Assembly: GCF_002234675.1 (NCBI RefSeq) | Contig: NC_019864.2 | Coordinates: forward strand, 12,727,582-12,791,581 | From: Oryzias latipes | Taxonomy: Eukaryota > Chordata > Actinopteri > Beloniformes > Adrianichthyidae | Direction of reading: 5' to 3' | Length of the DNA: 64,000 nucleotides | Part shown: piece after piece, positions 40,484 to 51,006 of the stretch | Position numbering within the stretch: the first letter of the stretch is position 1 | Layout of the letters: each line of letters starts with the position of its first letter | Translations under genes and position numbers: made by a program | The notes under the pieces: generated by a model | Seen by the model: only the letters and a program-made list of their open reading frames with translations | Told to the model about the DNA's origin: nothing | The model's database searches: none

Positions 40484-41354
40484 CCCTTGTGCCATCCTAT
40501 GACCCCACCCTTAAGGCCCGTTCACACCGGGACGAATTTCGCCCGCGATTTTCGCCGACGTTTAACGCCTCGTGACTAAACAAAGGCCACCAATGAGAGT
40601 GTGCACACCGATGCGAAAAAACACCACGCGTCAAAGCGTCAAAAAAAAAAAAACGCCTCGGGTTCGTTTTTCTAAATCTATTCGACCAATGAGAATGGCG
40701 CTTTTGCACACGTGTCTGGAGCTTCTGAAGTTACAGTAAAACACAACTTGGGGGCGCTCAAACACAAAACTGCCTTGCTGAGCACACATACCAGCGAAGA
40801 AGATAGACGCCAAGTAGCGTCTACACTGCCGCGAAGAAATAATGACGGACATTCTAAAATATCCCGAACCAAGCACCAGTTGGAGCTACTGGTGCTTGAA
40901 ATATTCATGTTTTCTTTGTATTATTCTGACAAGCGCGTAAATACTTGGTCTCTTCTTCTGAGTGAAAAGCGACTTTAAGAAGCGTAAAGTTGCGCAGCGC
41001 CACCTTGTGTACAGGAGTATTTCTGTTTACATTAAGCGCCATCTAATGTCAGCGAAGGAAATTGCATGTTCGCTCGGCTCATCGTCATCGTTCACACAAA
41101 TCGCCTGGGTGTGAACACAAAAAACGTGGCGAAAAACGCTGGCGAATAACGCCTGGCGAATATTCGTCCCGGTGTGTACGGGCCTTTACACTGACATGTT
41201 CTCCCTACCATGACAAAGGAGGATAAAGGTGGAAAGATTTCATGTAATCCATGGACACCAGTGAAGATCACAAATCATTGAAGAAAAAAGATTTAGTCTA
41301 GTGGGTCTAGATGACCCTACTCCCAGTGTTAAAGTGCCTAGGATAGCACAAGGG
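40484..41354 (-). mobile_element. piggyBac-type MITE, copy 4, inverted and split by a Harbinger-type MITE
   Basis: The left end is CCCTTGTGCCATCCTA after TTAA (40480-40483). The right end is CTAGGATAGCACAAGGG before TTGA. Compared with copy 3 it lies in opposite orientation. Removing 40514-41185 and one TTA restores a ~200-bp element. Confidence 0.88.
40514..41185. mobile_element. PIF-Harbinger-type MITE nested in the piggyBac-type MITE
   Basis: The ends are AGGCCCGTTCACACCGGGAC and the inverse of AGGCCCGTACACACCGGGAC, about 30 bp of inverted repeat with very few mismatches. It is flanked by TTA on both sides (40511-40513 and 41186-41188), the 3-bp TWA duplication typical of PIF-Harbinger. 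Subterminal GGCGAATA/TTCGCC motifs repeat. Open frames inside show no transposase motif, so it is non-autonomous. Confidence 0.82.
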
Positions 41355-41710
41355 TTGAGAACATACCATGTTTAGATCTGATGAAGCACTGAATGATATT
41401 TCCAGTTCTAGCAAAACTCTAAACATAAAACCAGGGGCCTCATTTATAAAACTTTGCGTAGGATTTGCGTCAGAAGTGGCGTACGGATGAAACATAGGAT
41501 GTGCGTACGCACAGAAATATTCGGATTTATAAAACCGTGCGCACGCACATCCTACGCATCTTTCCCTTAATAAATCACAACCAATTCTAAATGCAGCGCA
41601 GCTTTTGCGGCCTCATGACACGCCCATAGTTGCCCATAAATAGTCCGTGAAACGCCCACAAATGAATATTCATTGATTGCGAAACCATGGCACACACCGA
41701 GAGGAAATGA

Positions 41711-42079
41711 AAAAAACGTAACTTCACTCAATGTGAAGTAGAATTTATCGTTGGCGAGGTGGAAAAGAGGAGAAAAGTGTTGTTTGGAGGGCACAGTGTG
41801 GGCATTACTAATGCCAAAATCCACGTGAGTGGCAGACGCCGTTAATGCTGTAGCCTCACAACCTCGGACCGTGGCTGAAATAAAAAAGAAAAGGTCGGAC
41901 ATCAAAGTCGAGGCAAAAAAACGTCTGGCGCTGCATCGCCAGAGTGTCTGCCACGGGGGGGACACCGGAGCTGACCCCTCTTGATGAGAGACAAGCGGCA
42001 AGAATTGGGGAATCCCTTTTAGGTGGAGTGGTGACTGAGGCGCAGGGGGACGCCGACGCGCCAGATGCACCGGGTGACA
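41711..42079 (+). pseudogene. Harbinger Myb/SANT-like DNA-binding protein, truncated
   Basis: Reads KKRNFTQCEVEFIVGEVEKR followed by a KVLFGGHSVGITNAK segment, a Myb/SANT-like domain related to NAIF1 and the accessory protein of PIF-Harbinger elements. After a frame break near 41832 it continues as ADAVNAVASQPRTVAEIKKK, then frame-shifts again to TPELTPLDERQAARIGESLL up to the deletion joint. The third helix region (usually a Trp-Lys-containing segment) is damaged at the first break. In autonomous elements this protein carries the transposase to the nucleus and to the ends. Here it is non-functional. Confidence 0.82.
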
Positions 42080-42244
42080 CACCCCCAAAAGCCCGCAGAG
42101 GTCCAACAGGACGGCTCGAGGAAGTCGGAACCGGCTCATAAGCCAGTCGTCCTCGTTTGCCAGCACGTCTTCTTGCTGTCTAAAGATGCGTTCACTCCGA
42201 ATTCTTCCATTTGCCACATCTTCTAAGAGTGCAAGATCAGCCAT
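42080..42244 (-). pseudogene. HARBI1-like transposase, N-terminal 54 residues only
   Basis: Starts MADLALLEDVANGRIRSERI and continues with DWLMSRFRLPRAVLLDLCGL, the conserved N-terminal region of HARBI1-type nucleases. After about residue 54 the reading frame runs into antisense of the Myb-like gene, so the DDE catalytic domain is missing. The frame stays open to 41567 only by chance. Confidence 0.85.
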
Positions 42245-43198
42245 TGTGCGTCATTACGCATTGTGATGGAACATTTTATTTCCATCCATTTATTGCATCT
42301 GACAAGCTACAGATGTCGGTAATAATCGACGTGGAAAAGGGAAATTGTTTAGCAAATGTAATTTCTTGTTGCTTTTTGAATGGTTGAGACATACGCCATA
42401 CATTGTTTTATCAAAAATAAAACAAACTAAAGGCATATGCATGAATACCATAATTCTGTAGCTTATGAAGAAATATTTTACTATGAAAACAACTTTCCCT
42501 AGTGGACAATTAATGCATCTCTCTCTATCTATCCATCTGTCTGTCTGATTGCACCTATATCTGCTCCGCCAGACGGACACACTGACGAGAATATCAGTTT
42601 TGTACATTATTTCGTTCTGTTAACTATTATTTATGAGGATGAATTGCACAACATGCCAATATTGCAGAACATATTTCACTTCTCTTTTTCCAAATAAGTG
42701 TTCATTTGAATTTCTGTTGTAATTTTCGTTTGATTTTTTTTATTTGTTTCACTGCTGATCGATCAAACGGGTGTTCGTGTAGGCTGTTAATTGTAAGACT
42801 TGCTTTGTGAAGTCGTCATGTTATTTCTGAGAGGCAGTATTGTCATTTTCACTTTCACGTGTTTCTTCCATCTGCCGACGGCGTCGCCGTTTCTCATTTC
42901 ACCCGTTTTTGTGCGTACGCCTGGGTCAGAGCTTGCGTGAAGGACCGCACATTTTCCCGTCAAGTTTGCTTTTTATAAATCTCAACTATTGCGTAGAGAG
43001 TGGTGTACGCCTTCTTTTGTGCGTACGCAACGTTTATAAATGAGGCCCCAGAACACAGAATTTTTCCATGACCATCAATTTTTACAAAAAATGTCCTTCT
43101 CAAAAAAAAAAAGAAATAGAGTGCAATATGTATTTTTCTTGTTCTAGGTGAAAAATATGGCAATGGAACTAGTAGAATTTGTCTTGGCAAGATTATTT

Positions 43199-44254
43199 GG
43201 TAACGCTTTATAATAGGTGTCCTTAATAAACTATTTATAAGACATTAACAAGCACTTTTAATGTTGTAGTAAGCTGCTTATAAAGACATTTATTAGCAGT
43301 TGTAAATGTCTTACAACTGACTCACAAGTTCAAATAAGCTGCTTATAAACACATTAAAGGACTCATTAATAAACTATTTATAAGACATGAACAAGCACTA
43401 GAAAGGTTGTGTATTAAGCTGCTTATAAACACATTTATAAGCAGTTGTAATTGTCCTTAATAAACTATTTATAAGACATTAACAAGAACTTTTAATGTTG
43501 TATTAAGCTGCTTATAAAGATATCTATTAGCAGTTGTAAATTTCTTACAACTGACTTACAAGTTCAAATAAGAGACTTATAAACACAGTAAAAGACTCAT
43601 TAATAAACTATTTATAAGACATGAACAAGCACTAGTAATGTTGTATTAAGCTGCTTATAAAGACATCTATTAATCCTTCATAAAATGCCTTATGAGATAA
43701 TAACAGTGCTGCTATTAACAGTTTATTAAGTGTTTTGCAGCCCCCCAATCTAAAGCGTGATCAAATAGGGGTTCATATTCACAAGCCATTTATAAACTGC
43801 TTGTATGGGATTAATAAATATATTTACAGTGTTCTTATTAACAGTTTATTAAGTGTTTTGCAGCCCCCCAATCTAAAGCGTGATCAAATAGGGGTTCATA
43901 TTCACAAGCCATTTATAAACTGCTTGTATGGGATTAATAAATATATTTACAGGTCCCATGTTAAGTGGACTTACATTTTCTTAAGTCCAGCTGCTATGAC
44001 TTAACCTCAAAACTACACCACCTGGATAAATGAGAACCTTTACTGACAGTTTGAGTGTTTTGCAGCCTCCTAAAGTGTGGGCTATGTTTTGCCACAAACA
44101 AAAGCAAAGTACAGAATATGAAAAATGCCCTTTATAACATTAACCAAAGCCACAAACATATAACAACTCTAACACATCACAACAACATTGTGGATAACAT
44201 TTTAAACTTTCAACAAACTTTAAAAAAAAAAAAAAAATCAATATCCGCCCTTCC
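43199..44254 (+). repeat. Merlin left terminal inverted repeat
   Basis: 1,056 bp. The outer ~500 bp are diverged repeats of a module containing CTATTTATAAGACAT, AAGCTGCTTATAAA and GCAGTTGTAA. Further in, a 123-bp unit containing CAGCCCCCCAATCTAAAG is tandemly doubled (first at 43738, second at 43861). Compared with the right arm I noticed only a 2-bp GT difference near 43409, a poly-A length change (16 versus 13) and one C/T change. Confidence 0.95.
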
Positions 44255-44281
44255 TACATTACAAAAAAAACATTAAGTGGA

Positions 44282-47200
44282 TCAATTGTACTTTTTCTTA
44301 ATGTCGTGTAGTAACCGTCCAAGTGGACCACTGTGATATTTTTTTGCAAGCCATTCATTCCATTCAATCAAACAGAGGTGATCACGTAGCATATCTTCAG
44401 TTTGATTCCCCCGAAGCCTCCATACTTGCTCTTTATAGGTCCGCCATGCCCTTTCTATATGTTGTGTGTGAGCACCGTTCTGTGGATTTACGTAAAACTG
44501 ACTGTGATTAACAGTGAAGTGTTTGTACCCAAGAGCAGGAAGGATGCGATATGCTCGCCACTCATCACTCATAATAGTGGACCCGGGTTTCACGTGGCGG
44601 GCAATGAGTGGTACAAGTTCTCTGCGAGTACGTTTCTTCACAAGTCTCAAAACTGGCTTTCCACTCCTCTGCCCCTGGACTCCTAGCATACCAAAAACCC
44701 ACATCTTTCTCTTCCATGCTCCCGCCATTCTTCCTTTCCCATACTGTTTAAAAAAATGAAAGAAAAGGATTAACACAAAAACAGTAAACACAAAAATTTT
44801 TGGCTTATGATTTTTTTTAATGTAAAAAAAGATGACTGACTAATGGTGCAAGAATAAATATTCTGAGATTTTCATTATATGGACACCTACTGTATTGGAT
44901 CAAGAATTGGTGATAAATTATACTTCTTTTAATATTACACACTGGTTATTAACAACTACTTGCAAAATTACAAAAACATTACATGTGTACGTATTGAAAA
45001 ATGTAACAGAAAACATCTTTTAAAAAATAGAAAGTGACTATTTGCAGGCAATTTTCAAAATAAGATGAAACCTTAACCCCTTTCCCTTCCCAGATGAAGG
45101 GGTTAAGGTTAAGATTACGAGTTAGGGTTAAACCAAGTGATTCCTGACTGCAGATGTTTCTGCAGCTCACCGCTCCTCCAGGAGAGCACATTTCACACAC
45201 CTATGTACGTTACAGCTAATGGGACTTTAACTTTATGTTTAACGTTAAATACTTGCAGCCAACAACAACATTCAGCCACTTAAAATACATGCAGGCAACA
45301 CACTGATGCGCACCTTGGCTGCACATTTTACGTGTGGCCAATATAAATTTCCATCACTTTTTTGTGCTGGTTGCACCATATGTGAAAGTTAGTATTTGAT
45401 GATTATTATACCCCAAATACTATTTTGAATGAATGCTGTTTGTATGACAGTTGTTATTTCCAAACACAAATGCCTTTGCTTGTTTCAGTATAGATGTCTT
45501 TCTTTGGGGCTTTTTTTAAAGGCTGATGTTATTCATACATATTTATGTGAGTTCAAGCACAAAAACTGATGGAAATTCACATTAGCCACACGTAATTCGT
45601 GCAACCAAGATGCACATTTCTACATGCCAGCATTTATTTTAAGTGCGTCCAAGGCTGGATTTTGTTGATGGTTGCATGCTTTTGAAGTTAAAGTCAAAGT
45701 TATATTAGCTGTTACACACCATAAGTGTGTGAAATTTACTCTTATAGTTGACCCATCTCCTGGGGGAGAGGTGAGTTGCAGAAACAGCTGTGCTTGGAAA
45801 CCACGTGGTGAATTAATCTGACCCTTATCCTAACCGTAGCCCAAAACCCTCTTCTGGGTTCATGCAGCCAAGAAAAACTTTCAGCACTGGTCACACGTAT
45901 TTAGAAATTTATGTGCGAATAGTCACTTTCTGTGTATTCTATGCTGCCTTCTGCTTACCTTTCTTTTATGTCGGAAGTGACTCTCATCAATCACAACAAA
46001 TTCATGTCGTCCACCAATGATTTGTCCCTTGTGTCGCCTCATTCTTTTAACAGCAGTAATGCAGACCTGGCGTAGTTTTTTTGCCATTTTTGTGAGAGTG
46101 GTAGAACTTGCTGCTATGTTATCTGCTATCATATCAATCTGCCGTAGACGCAAACCTTGGGAAAATCTGAAGAAGAGAAAACAAGTACAACCTCAGACAA
46201 TTAATGTTTTTATGTCAAACAAGCTCAAATTGCCTTAAAGACACACTCCAATAAACATCTTTGTTGTGTGTTTTTAACATGTTCTTGTAGAATTTTTCTC
46301 ATGCTGAAGGACTTTTAGAAAATAATTTAAAATTAAAATTTAATGACTTTCTTTATTCAAATTGTGATGGATCAGGAACAGACCAAAACTTGTGGTTTAA
46401 ATTTTTTTAAACCAGCAAAAATTTATTTTTAATTTATTTAGCATTTGGCATTTCTCTGAGAAAACTTGTACATTAATACCTTTATGTATTAAATACAAAG
46501 TATGAATTTAAAAAATCAATACTTTACTACTTTGGTATTAATACATAGATGTATTAGTATGTGAAATTAGTTAATATCAAAAAATATATTAAAATATTTT
46601 TCTAGCTGCCATACCAAATTAATTTCTTATGTTAGATTAATGTAATTCAATTTTATGATATTTTATTCAGTTATTATTTTTTTCTTTTTTGCATGCTTGC
46701 TCCTACGCCAAAAGCATACTTTATGTAACATATTGGTACAACCTTTGAACATCTTTAAACCTAAACAAAAGAAAGGTCAACAAAATGTACAAGAGCAGTT
46801 TAATCAATGGAACGTGTATGAAGCTGAAGAGTTTCCTGGTTTTATGTGTACCACCTTAAAAAGCAATGATGTGAATATCATAGTTGGAGACAGTCACATA
46901 CCTGTATATGAACTGCATCCATTCAAAAAGGGATATTTTTGAACGCTGGAATAGAGACTTGTGTCGAATCGATTTCACCCTTTTTTTTCCTCTATGCACA
47001 GCACGCTGACATTTCCTGCAAAGTCAAATTATATCAACTTAATAGGCTTCAACCAAAATTTCCAACACAACATTTTTCTTTTAATAACTGCAGCCATTAT
47101 GTACTGAAAAAACAACAACAATCATACTTACCAAGCATAATGGTCTTTTGTCTTCCATTTTTTCAATTTCATTCGCTTGTGACAGATGCTGCATTTCATT

Positions 47201-47307
47201 TCCCTTCTTAAAAGATGATTTTTTTGCATCCATTTGATCAGTTTTAAGGCTTTTCTTTTAGATTTGCCCGCAAAAATGAGCCTCCGCAGTCTGGTAACTA
47301 AGGTCAT
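44282..47307 (-). CDS. Merlin-family (ISXO2-like) DDE transposase, four exons, 319 aa
   Basis: Exons are 47132-47307, 46902-47015, 45959-46166 and 44282-44743. All have GT-AG borders and matching phases (2, 2, 0), giving one open frame from ATG (47305-47307) to the stop at 44282. Exons 1-2 encode a zinc-binding region: CSIC (Cys39, Cys42) and WKCQRAVH (Cys61, His66 as a possible fourth ligand). Exon 3 gives FSQGLRLRQIDMIAD and VVIDESHFRHKRK with the first catalytic Asp (about 157). Exon 4 gives GSTIMSDEWRAY (Asp about 226), a VNHS-x-FYVNPQNGAHT segment and HIERAW (Glu about 264), i.e. DD37E spacing. This layout is that of the ISXO2-like transposase domain in bacterial IS1595/IS1016 and eukaryotic Merlin. 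It should cut and join the transposon ends in the nucleus. It shares an upstream region with the divergent CCDC106-like gene, and its stop lies 28 bp from the left arm. Confidence 0.92.
45070..45885. repeat. imperfect long inverted repeat (foldback) in transposase intron 3
   Basis: Sequence of about 45110-45375 recurs in reverse at about 45545-45830. Paired blocks include TTTCTGCA..CTCACC, ATTTCACACAC, TAACAGCTAAT, ACTTAAAATA, TTACGTGTGGC and AATTTCCATCA. The arms are visibly diverged, and a short CCTTAACCCC hairpin lies at the left edge. Probably an older MITE-like insertion. No target duplication identified. Confidence 0.65.
46236..46400 (+). repeat. unclassified ~0.5-kb dispersed repeat, partial copy in transposase intron 2
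   Basis: Starts TTAAAGACACACTCCAATAA and continues GTGTTTTTAACATGTTCTTG, matching the first ~160 bp of the 19107 copy. Confidence 0.65.
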
Positions 47308-47585
47308 TTCTTACGTTAATAAAAGCGCCTTCCTGAGTTTCATACAACCAGTTTGAATTTATTGCCGCCAGTCTTTTGCCGCCAATTTTAATCTCCAATC
47401 ATTATCGACAACTTTGATCCCCCCACTACGAAACGGACTGTCGTACAAATTAAACGCTACTGGATTGGTTGCTTACATTTTCTTAGTGCGCAGGCCCAGC
47501 TTTTGTTCAATCGTTGCTAAGCTTAGTAAGAGTTTGCTGCTCGCTATAGTTATCCACTGTGTCTGTCCCACAAGTCCGAAGCCGC
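47308..47585. promoter_or_regulatory. divergent promoter region of the Merlin element
   Basis: The 278 bp between the two start codons must drive both genes. It carries CCAAT-type boxes in both orientations (CTCCAATCA near 47394; GGATTGG near 47463). No strong TATA box is evident. Transcription start sites cannot be placed from sequence alone. Confidence 0.55.
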
Positions 47586-50500
47586 ATGTACACCCGCTCT
47601 GGAGCTGGAAGGGCGAAGTCGCCCGAGCTGAAGAAAAGTATGAAGAGGAAGCAAACAGATGAAGCACGTCTCCCTGGTAAGCTACAAACAAATATGTCAA
47701 GTCCTTCTCTGAAGACCTAAAATAGCTGAATCGTGTTTTAATTATATTTTGTCAAATAACTCAAAATGGGTCAGTCCATTAATATTTATTTTGTTTATGA
47801 CGTGTTATTAGGGGTGTAACGGTACACGTAGTTGGACCGAAACGTTTCGGTACGGCACTTTCGGTTCGGTTCACGTTCGTACCGTTTCGGTTTTCGGTTT
47901 GTTTATTTTTTCCCCGCAAATGTATTAACTTTGCGTTGAGGCGGAACTAATGTTATTCGTGGTATTCCACCGAGACTCTCACTGGTTTCTGCACTCGCGC
48001 GCCTGTAGGAAAGGGGGGGGGGGGGGGGGGGTTGTCGCGCGCAGCGCAACAGTTTCTGTGACCGCGCGTTTAGTTTGTGTAGCTCAGTTATGGAGAACTG
48101 CAATAAGTCCACACGGGTAAGTGAACCCCGAAGGAAGATCCGCCTTCCACGGCCAAAAACGTCATTGCACTTCAGCTTCAACAGCTATCAGGTGATGGAG
48201 GTGACAGTGCGCATGTCCACAGGATCAGGATGGCTAATGCTTAGCTTACGCTCTCCTGTGGGGAATGCTCTGTTGTGTTGACATCGTTACTCAAAGATAG
48301 TGTATGCCACAGAATAGATCTGTTAATGCTCTTAAAACGGCATGACCCGACTGTTTCAGTCTACAAGAAAATAAATGTGCAAGTTAATTTTTCATGCCAG
48401 TATTAATTATTCAAAGTTTTTAGTTCCTGGCAGCTAATAGTTTTTCTTATTTTATTAAGCAGATCCCCTAGAGAGGTCAATTTTATTTATTCTTATATAA
48501 AACCAATAAATGCATTTTGCAAGAAATTATTTTCTGGCTTTTTGTACAGTAAAAATACCAAAATATATGAATTAAAGCTTTATTAATCTCCCAAGGGAGA
48601 AAAACACACACAATAAATAACAATAAGATAATACTTTATAAAATATCAGTTCATATCAGGCAGATTTGTTAAACATCAGTACCAAACCGAAACGTATCGA
48701 ACCGAGCCCCAAGAAACTCTGAATCAAACCGAAATGAGATTTTAGCGTATCGTTACACCCCTAACGGTTATGCTGCTTTCAGACAGACGTATTTTCACAT
48801 TGGAGCGTTTAAACCAGTGGCGATTTCTTTAAGACTGCAAGGGAAGCTCGGCTTCCCATATAATGTCACAAAATTAATGGTGAAATATGTACTATTGTAT
48901 TAACATTTCACTAACCCTAACCCTCCCATCGCGGATTTCTCAAGTTCAGTCGAAATAAAAACTGCTGCAGCACGCACTTCTAGCAGGCTAAGACAACGTC
49001 ACGGTATTCGGACCTTTTGATTGGACATAAGTTTCAGGAAGTCACACGCAGCCTTGTCCAGTTTGACACAGAGCTGCGGAGCACTTTCTGATGTGTCCTA
49101 GTTAAAAACAAAGCTGACTGCAATGTACGCCATGGAGGATTTTTTAGGAAAATCTCCCACTTATCTTGACTTCCTTCATCGTAAAAATCTGAGTGAGATC
49201 GTGAAGCAGTCATACAGATTTGTGTGTTTGGCGCTGACCATCCCTTAAAAATTGTACCATAAGAATGTTACTTAATATTTGCAAAACACAAAATGTATTC
49301 TTCAAAATGTTGTTTTAATGTTGTCTACCAATCCCAAATAGTCTTTTAAATGATAAACTTTTATTTTTTTCCCCCTAACAGATCAGGCTGAAGTGTCACC
49401 TACTGCCCAGCTTGTAACAAAACAACAGCAACAACAAATCAAAAAGCTGACAGAAAAAATTCAGAGGCAGGAGGAGCTCATCAAAGAGCTGTCAGCAGAA
49501 AAAGATTTTCTGAAAGAACAGCTAGGTATGTGCAAGCAACACCACATACTACAAGTAGTGTTGTTGCCTTTTCTTAATAAAAGTAGTAGCTTAAAAATTA
49601 CACTGTGCTTTTGGGTTGCAACAATTATATTTTTGTTCTGCAGCAAAACATCCTCCACAAGCCTCCACAAATGACATAATGCTGCATGGGAAACAACAAA
49701 AAACTTCCCAAGTTCAGTCAAGTTCATCTGCAAGTACATCAAGCAGTTCTTCAGACTCGAGTGACTCTTCATGCAGCAATTCTTCATCTGACTCTTCGTC
49801 TGAGTCTTCATCTTCAGATGAAGAGAAGAAGAAGAAGAAGAAGAAGAAGAAGAAGAATGGAAAGAAGAAGAAGGGAACACCAAAAAAGAAGAAAAAAAGA
49901 GGCAAGAGTGGAAAGAAGAGACAAATCAAAGCCCGCAAACATGTCAGAAGAGGTAACTTCAGATTTTCAATTTTTCTTGAGAAATAATTGCTATGGTGTG
50001 TCCCCTTACAGAGAGGTAATAACATAGACAGAAACCCAAATGTGACAGGTATAGATAGTTAACATATAAAAATGATGAGATGTGTATTCCATTAAAGGGT
50101 AACACAACAGGACAGTTGGAGACTCCACTCCCAGCCCGGATTTAAAAAATGGGGAAAAAAAGTGGCGGGGCGAGGGTTGGTTACACTCACACTGCCTATT
50201 TAGTATGGGGAGTGATACTGACCTCAGCAATGCCCAACAGTGGGGCTGCTTGCACAGCTGAGGGTTTGCAGAACCATGTCTGAGTGATAAAATGAAGCTA
50301 ACATAGTAGCAAAGAATCCTGAGTGAAAGTTCATTCCAAATCCCATCACCAGGACAGAGTTTTCTGGATTAAATGACAATTACACTTAACAACTGTTGTC
50401 TAACTTTCACGTCCGACCGTTACACAATCTAAGATGGGCAGGGCTTTTATATGCTGGAGATGTAAAGTATGACACGAATGCTCTGAATTGACATGGGACA

Positions 50501-51006
50501 TAGACATAAATAGACCAATCGTAAAATTCAACTTTAGTACCTTGTTTTAACCTCTAGGGGGCAGCACACAGAGAGTTTTAGACCATCAAATCAGGAACAT
50601 ATATGTTTGATAATTAATATATGTCATGCAAACATGCAGAGTACACAATTTCAAAACATTGCTTGACCATCCTTTCTATGTTTCAGCACGTGTCCCAGAT
50701 GAGGTGGTGGAGCGTTACAGAAAGGTCCTCAAGGCCTTCAACAAAGGACAAACATTAACTGCAGCATTCAGAAAAGTGGGAGTAGATCGGAACACCGTTG
50801 TGTGCAGTGCTGCGGTGGCAGAACTTGCCATTGCAGCCCCACAGAAGTACTCCGAGCTAAAACAGTTTCACAATCCCAAAAAGAAACTTAGCGACTTTAC
50901 AAAAGCTTGCATCGACACAATTGATGCAAATTCACAAATTGAAGACACAATCAACACTTTTAAAAAAAGTGGACAGTTACTGCCCCTTGGGAAGGGCAGA
51001 TATTGA
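47586..51006 (+). CDS. CCDC106-like coiled-coil protein encoded in the Merlin element, four exons, 287 aa
   Basis: Exons are 47586-47676, 49382-49525, 49644-49952 and 50687-51006. Each junction is phase 1 with GT-AG borders, and the 864 nt form one open frame. Exon 1 gives a short basic leader (MYTRSGAGRAKSPELKK). Exon 2 forms a coiled coil (QQQQIKKLTEKIQRQEELIK onward). Exon 3 encodes a Ser/Asp/Glu-rich stretch followed by a long Lys run from an (AAG)n tract, then KKKKRGKSGKKR, a likely nuclear-localisation region. Exon 4 is the conserved CCDC106-type domain: VVERYRKVLKAFNKGQTL, AAFRKVGVDRNTVV, AELAIAAPQKY, LSDFTKACID and SGQLLPL. Human CCDC106 is a nuclear protein that binds p53; the function here is unknown. 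Its stop codon lies within the right terminal repeat. Inferred role: accessory, targeting or regulatory factor for transposition. Alternatively, a captured host gene. Confidence 0.88.
47809..48763. mobile_element. hAT-type non-autonomous element in intron 1 of the CCDC106-like gene
   Basis: The ends TAGGGGTGTAACG and CGTTACACCCCTA are perfect inverses; next to them GGTTCGGTT/AACCGAA-type motifs recur on both sides. A 22-nt poly-G run lies at about 48009-48030. Flanking 8-mers CGTGTTAT and ACGGTTAT share only five positions, so the target duplication is decayed or misplaced. No transposase is seen. Confidence 0.72.
48815..49248 (+). mobile_element. possible truncated hAT-type fragment with 41-codon open frame
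   Basis: Starts CAGTGGCGATTTCTTTAAG, like a hAT-type end, with no matching end downstream. A 41-codon frame at 49123-49248 reads MYAMEDFLGKSPTYLDFLHR onward and stops before the CCDC106-like exon 2; it could be the N-terminus of a hAT-type ORF. Identity uncertain. Confidence 0.35.

Larger units (their letters stand above)
41435..43048. mobile_element. PIF-Harbinger transposon, internal deletion derivative
   Basis: The ends are GGGCCTCATTTATAAA and TTTATAAATGAGGCCC, flanked by CAG on both sides (41432-41434 and 43049-43051), with several TGCGTACG-type subterminal motifs. It retains the start of both standard Harbinger genes, the Myb/SANT-like protein (plus) and the HARBI1-like nuclease (minus), brought together by one deletion at about 42080. 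Confidence 0.88.

Noticed and set aside
41567-42079. C-terminal 170 residues of the HARBI1-like open frame
   Set aside because: Beyond the deletion joint at about 42080 the frame reads antisense of the Myb-like gene and unrelated element sequence; it is not real transposase.
43735-44276. Open frames of 89 and 73 codons, repeated at 50977-51506 on the other strand
   Set aside because: They lie inside the Merlin terminal inverted repeats and appear twice because the arms are mirrored. The 89-codon frame is just the doubled 123-bp unit read through; no protein motif.
49461-50025. Minus-strand open frames of 103 and 140 codons rich in Ser or Phe/Glu
   Set aside because: They are antisense of the Ser-rich and (AAG)n exon of the CCDC106-like gene.
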